From contig JAJLPB010000014.1 in assembly GCA_025548565.1 (NCBI GenBank), positions 62,001 to 126,000 on the forward strand: DNA of 64,000 nucleotides, given 5' to 3'. How positions within the stretch are numbered: the first letter of the stretch is position 1; every line of letters starts with the position of its first letter. Made by a program: the position numbers and the translations under genes. The stretch comes from Rugamonas sp. A1-17 (lineage in GTDB: Bacteria > Pseudomonadota > Gammaproteobacteria > Burkholderiales > Burkholderiaceae_D). This document shows positions 18,172-29,978 of this stretch, in pieces. The notes beneath the pieces are model-generated. The model ran no database searches. It saw only the letters and a list, made by a program, of their open reading frames with translations, and was not told where the DNA came from.

Positions 18172-19575
<1,404 letters not shown>

Positions 19576-19618
19576 CAGTTGTCTCTCTCTTTTTATGTGT
19601 GTTTTATATGTGTTCGAT

Positions 19619-20590
19619 TTACGCCGCTTTGCCCAGGTGGACGTCGACGTTGGCCAGCATGTCGGCGACCATCTCGTCGACGCCGATGCGGGCTTTCCAG
19701 CCCCAGTCGGCGGTGGCGGTGCTGTCGTCCAGGCTTTGCGGCCAGGTGTCGGCGATGGCCTGGCGGCTGTCCGGTTTATAGCCGATCTTGAAGTCCGGCA
19801 GCGCGCGAGAGATCGCGGCGGCCAGCTGCTCCGGGTTGAACGACACGCCGGCCACGTTGTAGGCCGAACGCACCTTCACTTGTTCCTTCGGCGCGTCCAT
19901 CAGTTCGATGGTGGCGCGGATCGCATCGGGCATGTAGATCATCGGCAGCGTGGTCTGCGGGCCGAGGAAGCATTCATAGCGCTCGCCGCGCAGCGCCGAG
20001 TGGAAGATGGCGATGGCATAGTCGGTGGTGCCGCCGCCCGGTGGCGACTTGAAGCTGATGATGCCCGGGTAGCGGATCGAGCGCACATCGACGCCATACT
20101 TGATGAAGTAGTACTCGCACAGGCGTTCGCCGGCCAGCTTGCTGATGCCGTAGATCGTGGTCGGGTCCATCACCGTGGTTTGCGGCGTGTTGACGGCTGG
20201 AGTATTCGGTCCGAAAGCGGCGATCGACGAAGGCCAGAAGATGCGCAGCGGCTTGCCGATGGCGCCGCGCTCGCGCGCCACTTCAAGAATATTCAGCAGG
20301 CCGTCCATGTTCAGCGTCCAGGCTTTCAGCGGCGCCGCTTCGCCGGTGGCCGACAGCATCGCCGCCAGCTGGTAGACCTGGGTAATGCCTTCTTCCGTGA
20401 CCAGCGCCGACAGCGCGACCTTATCAAGCACATTGAGCGTGGTGTAGTGCGCCGCGTTGTAAAGATTGGTCGGGCTGATGTCGGCGGCGATGACGTTTTG
20501 CGCGCCATGCTGGGCGGCCAGCGCCTCCACCAGTTCACTGCCGATCTGGCCATTGGCACCGATAACGAGGATGCGTTCTTGAGTGTTCAT
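19619..20590 (-). CDS. SDR-type L-threonine 3-dehydrogenase / NAD-dependent epimerase-fold protein
   Basis: 323 residues from the ATG at 20590, which has AGGAAC before it; an ATG at 20614 would add eight poor residues. The Rossmann motif is VIGANGQIGSELVEAL and the catalytic pair is in TTIYGISKLAGE (Tyr-x3-Lys), with Ser in WPSSIAAFG. This is the short-chain type threonine dehydrogenase, unrelated to the zinc-dependent E. coli Tdh. Its place directly after kbl supports oxidation of threonine to 2-amino-3-oxobutyrate, which Kbl then cleaves. Without that context the fold alone would only say sugar-epimerase-like. Confidence 0.9.
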   Translation of the reverse strand: MNTQERILVIGANGQIGSELVEALAAQHGAQNVIAADISPTNLYNAAHYTTLNVLDKVALSALVTEEGITQVYQLAAMLSATGEAAPLKAWTLNMDGLLNILEVARERGAIGKPLRIFWPSSIAAFGPNTPAVNTPQTTVMDPTTIYGISKLAGERLCEYYFIKYGVDVRSIRYPGIISFKSPPGGGTTDYAIAIFHSALRGERYECFLGPQTTLPMIYMPDAIRATIELMDAPKEQVKVRSAYNVAGVSFNPEQLAAAISRALPDFKIGYKPDSRQAIADTWPQSLDDSTATADWGWKARIGVDEMVADMLANVDVHLGKAA

Positions 20591-20616
20591 ATTGTTGTTC
20601 CTGACGATTTTCATGT

Positions 20617-21822
20617 TTAGTTCTTCAGCAGGCCAAGTTCGCGGCCTGCCTGTTCGAATGCTTTGAGCACGGTTTCCAGCTGTTCGCGGCTGTGGGCCGC
20701 CGACAGTTGGACACGCACGCGCGCCTGGCCCATCGGGACCACGGGGTAGAAGAAGCCGCTGAGCAGAACGCCCAGCTCATACATTCGTGCCGCGAATTTC
20801 TGCGCGACGGGCGCGTCGAACAACATGACAGGAACTACAGGGTGCGTACCCGGCTTGATGGTGAAGCCGATACGCTCGATCTCCTTGCGGAAGAAGGCGG
20901 TATTTTCGTGCAGGCGGTCGCGCAGCTCGGTCGATTCCGACAGCTTTTGCAGCACGGCCAGCGAGGCGCCGGCGATCGAGGGCGCCAGCGTATTCGAGAA
21001 CAGGTAAGGACGCGATTTCTGGCGCAGCATGTCGATCACTTCCTTGCGCGCCGAGGTGAAGCCGCCCATGGCGCCACCCAAGGCCTTGCCCAGGGTGCCG
21101 GTGATGATGTCGATGCGGCCCATGACGTTGTGGTGCTCGTGCGTGCCGCGGCCGGTCTTGCCCATGAAGCCGGAGGCGTGACATTCGTCGATCATCACCA
21201 GCGCGCCATATTTGTCGGCCAGGTCGCAGATCTTGTCCAACTGGGCGATGGTGCCGTCCATCGAGAACACGCCGTCGGTGACGATGACCTTGTGGCGCTT
21301 GCCGGCGGCGGCCAGCAGCTGCGTTTCCAGGTCGGCCATGTCGTTGTGGGCGTAGCGGAAGCGCGCGGCCTTGCACAGGCGGATGCCGTCGATGATGGAA
21401 GCGTGGTTCAGCGCGTCCGAGATGATGGCGTCGTTCTCGTCGAACAGCGGCTCGAACACGCCGCCGTTGGCGTCGAAGGCGGCCGCGTACAGGATGGTGT
21501 CCTCGGTGCCGAGGAACTTGGAGATCGCCTGCTCCAGCTGTTTGTGCACGGTCTGCGTGCCGCAGATGAAGCGTACCGAGGACAGGCCATAACCATATTT
21601 TTCGGTCGCCGCGATGGACGCCTGCGCCACCCACTCCTGGCCGGACAGGCCCAGGTAGTTGTTGGCGCACATATTGATCAGCATTCGACCGTCTTCGCTC
21701 ATCACTTCCGCGCCCTGGCGCGAGGCCAGAACGCGTTCTGGCTTGTAGAGGCCCTGCTCGCGCAATTGATCGAGGTTTTGCTGCAGGCCGCTGAAGAAGG
21801 TGCTTTTTGCTGGAGTGGTCAT
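20617..21822 (-). CDS. kbl: Glycine C-acetyltransferase (2-amino-3-ketobutyrate CoA ligase)
   Basis: 401 residues. Pyridoxal-phosphate enzyme that splits 2-amino-3-oxobutyrate with CoA into glycine and acetyl-CoA. Seen are GLSSVRFICGTQTVHKQLE, the cofactor-contact VMIDECHASGFMG, and the Schiff-base lysine in ITGTLGKALGGAMGG. It is first in the leftward kbl-tdh-sdaA operon, and the next gene starts within 30 bases. AGGAAC precedes the ATG. A divergent XRE-cupin regulator gene lies 159 bases away with a palindrome between them. Confidence 0.95.
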   Translation of the reverse strand: MTTPAKSTFFSGLQQNLDQLREQGLYKPERVLASRQGAEVMSEDGRMLINMCANNYLGLSGQEWVAQASIAATEKYGYGLSSVRFICGTQTVHKQLEQAISKFLGTEDTILYAAAFDANGGVFEPLFDENDAIISDALNHASIIDGIRLCKAARFRYAHNDMADLETQLLAAAGKRHKVIVTDGVFSMDGTIAQLDKICDLADKYGALVMIDECHASGFMGKTGRGTHEHHNVMGRIDIITGTLGKALGGAMGGFTSARKEVIDMLRQKSRPYLFSNTLAPSIAGASLAVLQKLSESTELRDRLHENTAFFRKEIERIGFTIKPGTHPVVPVMLFDAPVAQKFAARMYELGVLLSGFFYPVVPMGQARVRVQLSAAHSREQLETVLKAFEQAGRELGLLKN

Positions 21823-21884
21823 GATGGTTCCTGTCTGTGGTACGATTTCACTACGTTATGAGAAATCCGTTATGTCGAACTAAA

Positions 21885-21900
21885 ATTCAATATATCGAAT
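21885..21900. promoter_or_regulatory. Palindrome, candidate operator for the XRE-cupin regulator
   Basis: ATTCAATATATCGAAT is a dyad at 14 of 16 positions, in the AT-rich gap between divergent kbl and the XRE-cupin gene. A related half (GTCGAAC) lies 10 bases to the left. Position and shape suit a site that controls both genes; binding is inferred. Confidence 0.45.
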
Positions 21901-21981
21901 CTTACAGAACACCAGTGAACAGCGCAAGCCGTGCACGCGCAATGATTCACTTGAAATTTAGCCTATCTGCCAAATAAAACA

Positions 21982-22557
21982 ATGAAAACACCCGTTTCGA
22001 CCAATGCACCTCCAGAAGTCGGCGCCGCCCTGCAGCGGCTGCGCCTGGCCCGTGGCCTGACGCTGGAGGATCTGTCGCGCATCGCCGGCGTCTCCAAGTC
22101 GATGCTGTCCCAGATCGAGCGCGAAAAGGCGAATCCGACCATCGCCATCACCTGGCGGCTGGCCAATGCGTTGGGCGTGCAGATCGGCGAGCTGCTGGCG
22201 ACGGCCGAGCGGGAAACGGAGACCATCCGCGTGATCGACGCGCACGAAATCCCCACCCTGCCCGGCCATCACGCCGGTTACGTGCTGCGCATCCTGGGTC
22301 CGCTGGAACTGGCCAGCAAATATGAGTGGTATGAACTGACGCTGGCGCCGGGTGGCGAGCTGGCGTCGCAGGGACACGATCCGGGCGCACAGGAGCACCT
22401 GACGCTGCTGCACGGCTCAGTGGAGGTGGAGGTCGGAACCGACAAGAAGAAGGTGAAGCTGGGCAGCACGGCGCGCTACCCGGGGGACCAGCAGCACATC
22501 ATCCGCAACGTCGGCAAGACCGAGGCGAAGGCTGTGCTGGTGGTCATACACCGCTGA
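21982..22557 (+). CDS. XRE-family HTH regulator with cupin sensor domain
   Basis: 191 residues. The N-terminal helix-turn-helix (ALQRLRLARGLTLEDLSRIA, then GVSKSMLSQIEREKANPTIA) spans about residues 14-68. A cupin domain fills the C-terminal half (LAPGGELASQGHDPGAQEHL...LLHGSVEVEV...GDQQHIIRNVG). Such regulators often sense an amino acid or its breakdown product. Being divergent from kbl-tdh-sdaA, it probably controls threonine catabolism. It ends exactly where the convergent ammonium transporter gene ends. Confidence 0.92.
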   Translation: MKTPVSTNAPPEVGAALQRLRLARGLTLEDLSRIAGVSKSMLSQIEREKANPTIAITWRLANALGVQIGELLATAERETETIRVIDAHEIPTLPGHHAGYVLRILGPLELASKYEWYELTLAPGGELASQGHDPGAQEHLTLLHGSVEVEVGTDKKKVKLGSTARYPGDQQHIIRNVGKTEAKAVLVVIHR

Positions 22558-23763
22558 TTACCAGTTGGCTTCACGCTCCGGCGTGGAGCTGATGCGGTGG
22601 ATGGCGAGATCGGCGCCCTGGAATTCGTCTTCCGGGTCCAGGCGCAGGCCCAGCGTGGCTTTCAGCACGCCGTAGATGGCGAAGCCGCCGGCCAGCGCGA
22701 TCGCCACACCCAGCACGGTGCCGCCCAACTGCGCGGCAAACGATACGCCGCCGATGCCGCCCAGCGCCTTCTGGCCGAAGATCCCCGCCGCGATGCCGCC
22801 CCAGGCGCCGCACAGGCCGTGCAGCGGCCATACGCCCAGCACGTCGTCGATCTTCCACTTGTTTTGCGCCAGCGTGAACATCCAGACAAACACCGCGCCG
22901 GCGATCGCGCCGGTGACCAGTGCGCCCAGCGGGTGCATCAGGTCCGAGCCGGCGCACACCGCCACCAGGCCGGCCAAGGGGCCGTTATAGGCGAAGCCGG
23001 GATCGTTCTTCCCCATCAGCAGCGCGACCAGCGTGCCGCCGACCATCGCCATCAGCGAGTTCACCGCAACCAGGCCATTCATCTTGTCCAACGCCTGCGC
23101 GCTCATGACGTTGAAGCCAAACCAGCCTACCGTCAGGATCCACGCACCCAACGCCAGGAAGGGAATCGACGATGGCGGGTGGGCGGCGATGGCGCCGTTC
23201 TTCATGTAGCGTCCACGGCGCGCGCCAAGCAGCAGCACCGCCGGCAAAGCGATCCATCCGCCGACCGCGTGCACCACCACCGAGCCGGCGAAATCGTGGA
23301 ACTCGGCGCCGAACGCGGACACCAGCCATTCCTGCACGCCGAAGCGGTGGTTCCACACGATGCCCTCGTAGAAGGGGTAGACCAGGCCGACCAGCAGCGC
23401 AGTGGCGATCAGCTGCGGATGGAAGCGCGCACGCTCGGCGATGCCGCCCGAGATGATGGCCGGGATGGCGGCGGCAAACGTCAGCAGGAAGAAGAATTTG
23501 ACCAGCTCATAGCCGTTCTTGGCCGCAAGCACCTCGGCCGAGGAGAAGAAGTTGACGCCGTAGGCGATGCTGTAGCCGACGAAAAAGTAGGCGATCGTCG
23601 ATACCGCGAAATCCACCAGGATCTTGACCAGCGCGTTGACCTGGTTTTTCTTGCGCACCGTGCCCAGCTCCAGGAACGCGAAGCCGGCATGCATGGCCAA
23701 AATCATGATGGCGCCTAGCAATATGAACAATGCATTGGCGCCGTCTTTGTATCCATCCATCAA
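22558..23763 (-). CDS. amt: Ammonium transporter
   Basis: 401 residues with about eleven membrane helices. Amt/MEP/Rh channel importing ammonium. The conserved aspartate and first pore histidine are in FHDFAGSVVVHAVGG, and the second pore histidine is in WPLHGLCGAWGGI. The ribosome site GGGGAGAG sits just before the ATG at 23763. There is no glnK-type PII gene beside it, which is unusual for amtB. A sigma-54 type promoter and an NtrC-like site lie upstream, so it is probably induced by nitrogen shortage. It is shorter at the N-terminus than E. coli AmtB and shows no periplasmic signal peptide. Confidence 0.94.
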   Translation of the reverse strand: MMDGYKDGANALFILLGAIMILAMHAGFAFLELGTVRKKNQVNALVKILVDFAVSTIAYFFVGYSIAYGVNFFSSAEVLAAKNGYELVKFFFLLTFAAAIPAIISGGIAERARFHPQLIATALLVGLVYPFYEGIVWNHRFGVQEWLVSAFGAEFHDFAGSVVVHAVGGWIALPAVLLLGARRGRYMKNGAIAAHPPSSIPFLALGAWILTVGWFGFNVMSAQALDKMNGLVAVNSLMAMVGGTLVALLMGKNDPGFAYNGPLAGLVAVCAGSDLMHPLGALVTGAIAGAVFVWMFTLAQNKWKIDDVLGVWPLHGLCGAWGGIAAGIFGQKALGGIGGVSFAAQLGGTVLGVAIALAGGFAIYGVLKATLGLRLDPEDEFQGADLAIHRISSTPEREANW

Positions 23764-23811
23764 AATCTCTCCCCAAAATAATGCAAAAAATTGACAACGA
23801 GCACTGATAAA

Positions 23812-23827
23812 AGCAATTTTCGTTCCA
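23812..23827 (-). promoter_or_regulatory. Sigma-54 promoter for amt
   Basis: On the minus strand, TGGAACG-AAAA-TTGCT matches the -24/-12 consensus TGGCACG-N4-TTGCW with one mismatch. It keeps the essential GG and GC at the right spacing. It lies 49-64 bases upstream of the amt start. Confidence 0.7.
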
Positions 23828-23885
23828 ATTTGGTGCAGATTTTAAGTGGTTGATTTTATGATGTTTTTATTTTGTGCAGGAAGCC

Positions 23886-23900
23886 GCACCAAGTCCGTGC
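23886..23900. promoter_or_regulatory. NtrC-like enhancer site upstream of amt
   Basis: GCACC-AAGTC-CGTGC matches the NtrC consensus GCACC-N5-GGTGC at 9 of 10 fixed bases. It lies about 60 bases upstream of the sigma-54 promoter. More GCACC/GGTGC halves follow at 23901-23930. Confidence 0.5.
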
Positions 23901-23940
23901 GCACCGAAATAAGGCGTCATTTTGGTGCGCGCGGACTTGG
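23889..23940 (-). terminator. Large hairpin downstream of the metalloprotease gene
   Basis: Two 17-base arms, CCAAGTCCGTGCGCACC and GGTGCGCGCGGACTTGG, pair at 16 of 17 positions around an 18-base loop. It lies 4 bases after the metalloprotease stop. There is no clear T-run, so it may slow or end transcription, or serve as a regulatory dyad for amt. Confidence 0.5.
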
Positions 23941-23943
23941 GCT

Positions 23944-26438
23944 TTAGATTGGGGCGCCCGGCGGGACTTCCGGTAGCGCGCGCAGTTTGACGCTGCGCGG
24001 GTCGGCCAGGTAGGCGGTGATCAGCGCGGCGGCCTGCTTTCGGCTGTCGGCGGTGACGCCTTTGCCGGGGTTCTTCTGCAGCCATTGCGCCAGCTCGCGC
24101 GTGGATTGACGCACCTCGGCGTCGACCTGCGGATGCAGCTTGCCGCCGTCGAGCAGATTCAGGGTGGCGTCGACCACGACCCAGTTGGCGGCCAGTTGCA
24201 CCGCTTCTCCGCCCGCCACCGAGACGGGCACCGGCTCGCGCTTCCACGTCTTTTGCAGCAGAAGCGACAGCACTTCCTGCACACCGGGCTGCCGCGCGTC
24301 GCGCGCGTGCTGCCAGGCGACGCGGTTGATGCGGGCCGGATCGAGCAGGAAGCCGGCGGTCTGCGCGGCGCCCGCCTCGGCGATCGAGAAGGCATCGAAC
24401 ACCGAGTCCATACGAGTGGCGAAGTATTCGCGGCTGCGTTCATGTCCCATGGCCGGCGGCGTGAGGATGTCGAGCACATTGGCCGGCAACGACAGGTATT
24501 CGGCACGCAGGCTGTCCGCCAATCGGTTCAGGGCCTGGCGCTGCACCGATGCATCGACCACCTTGATGCCCGCCTTGGCGATGCCCGCCTTGACGTCGCC
24601 GCTGCTGGCGTAATCGAAGTCGCCGCCGCCGATCAGGCGCGCCAGCGCTTCGCCTTGATAGCGCTGCAGCAGGTAGACGGGCACCAGCCGCGCCTCCAGT
24701 TCGCCGAGCTGCCGGCTGTCGGGCAGCACGTCGGCCGAAAAGGTTTGCAGCGCGCGCTGGCGTACGGCGCCCAGCTGGTCCCAGGTCTTGATCGAGTCGG
24801 CACCGAAGTCCCACAGCAGACCGTCGGGATGACTGGAGCCGGGCGCACGGTCGTCCTGGTCGCTGGAGTACAGCATGCCGGCCGCGCGTGCCTCGGCGCG
24901 CAGCTTGGCCAGTGCCGCCTGTTCCTGCGCGCCGCTGCCGAAATCGCCGTAGATGTATTTGACGATGTAGTCGTCCCAAGGCCCGACGCCGATTCCGTAG
25001 GCATCGGCGATATCGACGTTGCCCTTGGCGTCCAGCTTGAGGATGGGGTGCGGGTAATCCATCACCGAGCCATTGCCCATACGGCTGGCGGCGAAGTTGT
25101 GGGCGAAGCCCAGCGTGTGGCCTACTTCGTGCGCGGCCAGTTGGCGAAGGCGCGCCAGCGCCATGGCTTCGGCCAGTTTCTGCTTGTCGGCCGGGGCGTT
25201 CTTGCCGTATGGGGCGAGCAGGCTTTCGGCGATCAGGATGTCCTGCCGCACGCGCTGCGAACCCAGTGTGACGGCGCCCCGGATAATCTCGCCGGTGCGC
25301 GGATCGGCCAGCGCGTTCCCGTAGGACCAGCCGCGCGTGGCGCGGTGGACCCAGTGGATCACGTTGTAGCGAATGTCCATGGCGTCCACGCCTTCCGGCA
25401 GCACCTCGACGCGGTAAGCGTCCTTGAAGCCGGCCTTCTCGAAAGCGCTGGCCCACCACGACGCGCCGGCGATCAGCGCCGAACGCACCGGCTCCGGCGC
25501 GCCGCGGTCGACGTAGTAAACGATGGGTTTCTTGACCGTGCTGACCGCAGCCGATGGTTCGGTTTTCTCGAGACGGTGCCGCACCTGCCAGTGCACGTCG
25601 ATGCTGCTGGCGAGCGGCGTGGCGAAGTCGTAGTAACTGGCGTCGAAGCCGCCGGAATATGGATGATAGCTACGCGGCCGCCAGCCGCCGGCGGTGGTGT
25701 TAATGGCTGGCAGGCGCACCATGCTGATGCGCTGGCGCAGCGACAGGCTGTGGGCGTCGGCGGCAACCTGGCGCACGTACTCGGCTTGCCCGGGCCCGGC
25801 AAAGGTCAGCAGCGATTCCAGTTCGACGTTGTCGGGGAAGGCTTTGGCCTGCTCCGCCAGCACCGCGCTGCGCGCCGCATCGACCTGATACGCGCCCTGC
25901 TTGGCCCCAGCCAGCCGGGCGCCCACGCCATGACGATCCGCCAGCAGGAAGCTGGAGAAGTCGACCAGATGCCGCTCGCCTTCGCTGGCGAGGATGTCGC
26001 CGGACCACAGCACGCCGTTGGCGAACGATTCGGTGACGGCGGCGCGTTCATCCTTGTCCGCCGAGGCGGCGATGAAGTTGGTGTTCTCCTGCACCAGGAA
26101 CAGCTTCGCGCCATGCTTCTCGAAGTGCACCATGCGCATCTCGCCCGGCTGGCCGCGATCGAGGCCAACGTCGTTAGAACCCAGAGCATAGGGCAAGGAG
26201 CTCAATAGCAGAAAGGGCTGCTCCAGCACCGACACGGACAGCAGCACCCTGCCCTTGTCCGTGTCGCGCCAGACGTCGATGAAGCCCGGCTGCGATTGCA
26301 GGCCGCGCGTGACATCGACGATCTTCTTGACCGCTGGCTGCGATGCAGCGGCCGTACTCTCGGCGGCGGTGGCCAGCCCCGGCGCCACGCCCGACATCAG
26401 AATGGCGAACAGCAGCGGTCCGGCGGCTGGCGCGGCCC

Positions 26439-26442
<4 letters not shown>
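23944..26442 (-). CDS. Secreted zinc-dependent metalloprotease (DUF5117/DUF5118 type)
   Basis: 832 residues with a signal peptide (GPLLFAILMSGVAPGLATA). The zinc motif HEVGHTLGFAH is at residues 438-448 (His438, Glu439, His442, His448), followed by an NFAASRMGNGSVMDYPHP segment with the Met-turn. Large N- and C-terminal DUF5117/5118-like domains surround it. It probably digests protein or peptides in the periplasm or outside. It starts at GTG, overlapping the stop of the prolyl oligopeptidase gene (GTGA), so both are made together. The C-terminus reaches the large hairpin. Confidence 0.9.
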
Positions 26443-28610
<2,168 letters not shown>

Positions 28611-28680
28611 GCGAAAGTCCGTAAGATCGAAGAATATTCGGAAGCGGCTGACCGGGCTGCGGCGCCGCCAAGGCTCAATG

Positions 28681-28703
28681 GCACCCGTCGCTACAACGGG
28701 TGC
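28681..28703. terminator. Short hairpin, possible weak terminator
   Basis: GCACCCGT and ACGGGTGC form an 8-base stem around a 7-base loop in the gap between the prolyl oligopeptidase start and the DUF5694 gene end. No T-run follows on either strand. It may lie downstream of the DUF5694 transcript. Confidence 0.3.
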
Positions 28704-28767
28704 AGTGGTAAATCATAGCTTGCTTTGTGACAAATAAGCAATGATAGGAAAGCGTTATCGGCGTGGT

Positions 28768-29850
28768 TTATTCGGCGCGCAGGATGGCGTCGGTGCTGAT
28801 CACGCGCACGTCGTGCATCTGGTTCAGGTACGCCTCCAGGTAGCCTTTGTGCGACGCGCCGACGATGACCAGCGTGCGGCTGCCGGGCAGATAGCTCATC
28901 GCCTCGCGGATGTTGGAGGCCATGCGCAGATTGCGCGTCTCCCAGTAGGCGACGTAGCCGCGGCCATAGTGTTTGGGCGATGGCTCCTCCAGCGCGGCGC
29001 CGAAGTCGGCGTGGAATACCTGTTCGGCGGCGCTGGCGGCATTGTACGCGCGGTACATCGCCAGCACGCCGGCCGGTGTCGTCAACGCGGCGTGCAAAGT
29101 CTCGTCCTCGCGCCTGCGCGCGGCCACGATCGGGTTGTCCCAGGCTTTCATGATCGCCGCGCCGTAGGCTTTTTCGTCGTCCACATTGGAGTCGGAGGTG
29201 TGATCATCCATCGCGTACAGCCGCTCAAGCCCGGAACGGGCAGCGAGCGGCGCGGCGATCAGATAGGTCTCATTGCGTTTTTTGCGCAGGCCGTTGAGGA
29301 GCTCCACCAGTTTGTCGTTCAAGCCGTCGCCGGCACGCTGCTCGCCGGCCGGTAGACGCAGCCATTGCACCATCGCGGACGCGGGTTCGCCCGCCGCCAG
29401 GAACAACGATGCCAGCTTGCGGCGCTGCGCCGCAGTCGGCGCCGACGGCCACGCGGCCAGCGCACGATCCACTTGCTCGGTCGCGGCGGGGACGTCAAGA
29501 CCGGTAGCGGTGGCGGCCGGCGCAGTATCCCAGCAATAGGACTTGATCGTGTCGTCGTAGCGCTCGCGGTAGTTGCGCAGATAAGCGCACTGCGTTCCGG
29601 ACAGCGCTTCGATGGCGATGGCCTTGGGCTGCCATCCCGTCAGGCGCTCCATCAGCACACTCAGATTGGCGGGATCGAAGGACTTCGGCAATTGCGACAG
29701 ATGCGCGGTGCCCAGCACCATCAGCTCGTTCTGCGGACCTCGTTGCAGCTTGAACGCGCCAGGCTTGAACTCCTGGCCCGGCGATTCGGCGGCAATGGCA
29801 CTACCGCAAAGCGCGGCGACAACAAGAATACCGGCGGACTGACGCTGCAT
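28768..29850 (-). CDS. DUF5694 domain protein (TraB/GumN-like), exported
   Basis: 360 residues with a signal peptide (AGILVVAALCGSAIA). The pattern VLGTAHLSQLP near the start and TLVIVGASHKGYLEAYL near the end, plus acidic residues in IAIEALSG, is that of DUF5694, related to the TraB/GumN hydrolase-like fold with its GTxH motif. The ATG at 29850 has a perfect AGGAGG site 4 bases upstream; longer frames reaching 30135 are antisense to the neighbour. Function unknown; some related proteins are proposed metal-dependent peptidases. It stands apart from the next gene by 128 bases. Confidence 0.85.
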   Translation of the reverse strand: MQRQSAGILVVAALCGSAIAAESPGQEFKPGAFKLQRGPQNELMVLGTAHLSQLPKSFDPANLSVLMERLTGWQPKAIAIEALSGTQCAYLRNYRERYDDTIKSYCWDTAPAATATGLDVPAATEQVDRALAAWPSAPTAAQRRKLASLFLAAGEPASAMVQWLRLPAGEQRAGDGLNDKLVELLNGLRKKRNETYLIAAPLAARSGLERLYAMDDHTSDSNVDDEKAYGAAIMKAWDNPIVAARRREDETLHAALTTPAGVLAMYRAYNAASAAEQVFHADFGAALEEPSPKHYGRGYVAYWETRNLRMASNIREAMSYLPGSRTLVIVGASHKGYLEAYLNQMHDVRVISTDAILRAE

Positions 29851-29978
29851 GGGGCCTCCTTGGTGGTTGGAATCGCGCCAGCTTAAGGAAGCCGCGGCTT
29901 GCGCGCCCGGATTATGCGACGCACTGCGGATTCCGCCCACCGAAATGCAAATATCCCGGATGGGGCGCGCGGGGTGGA

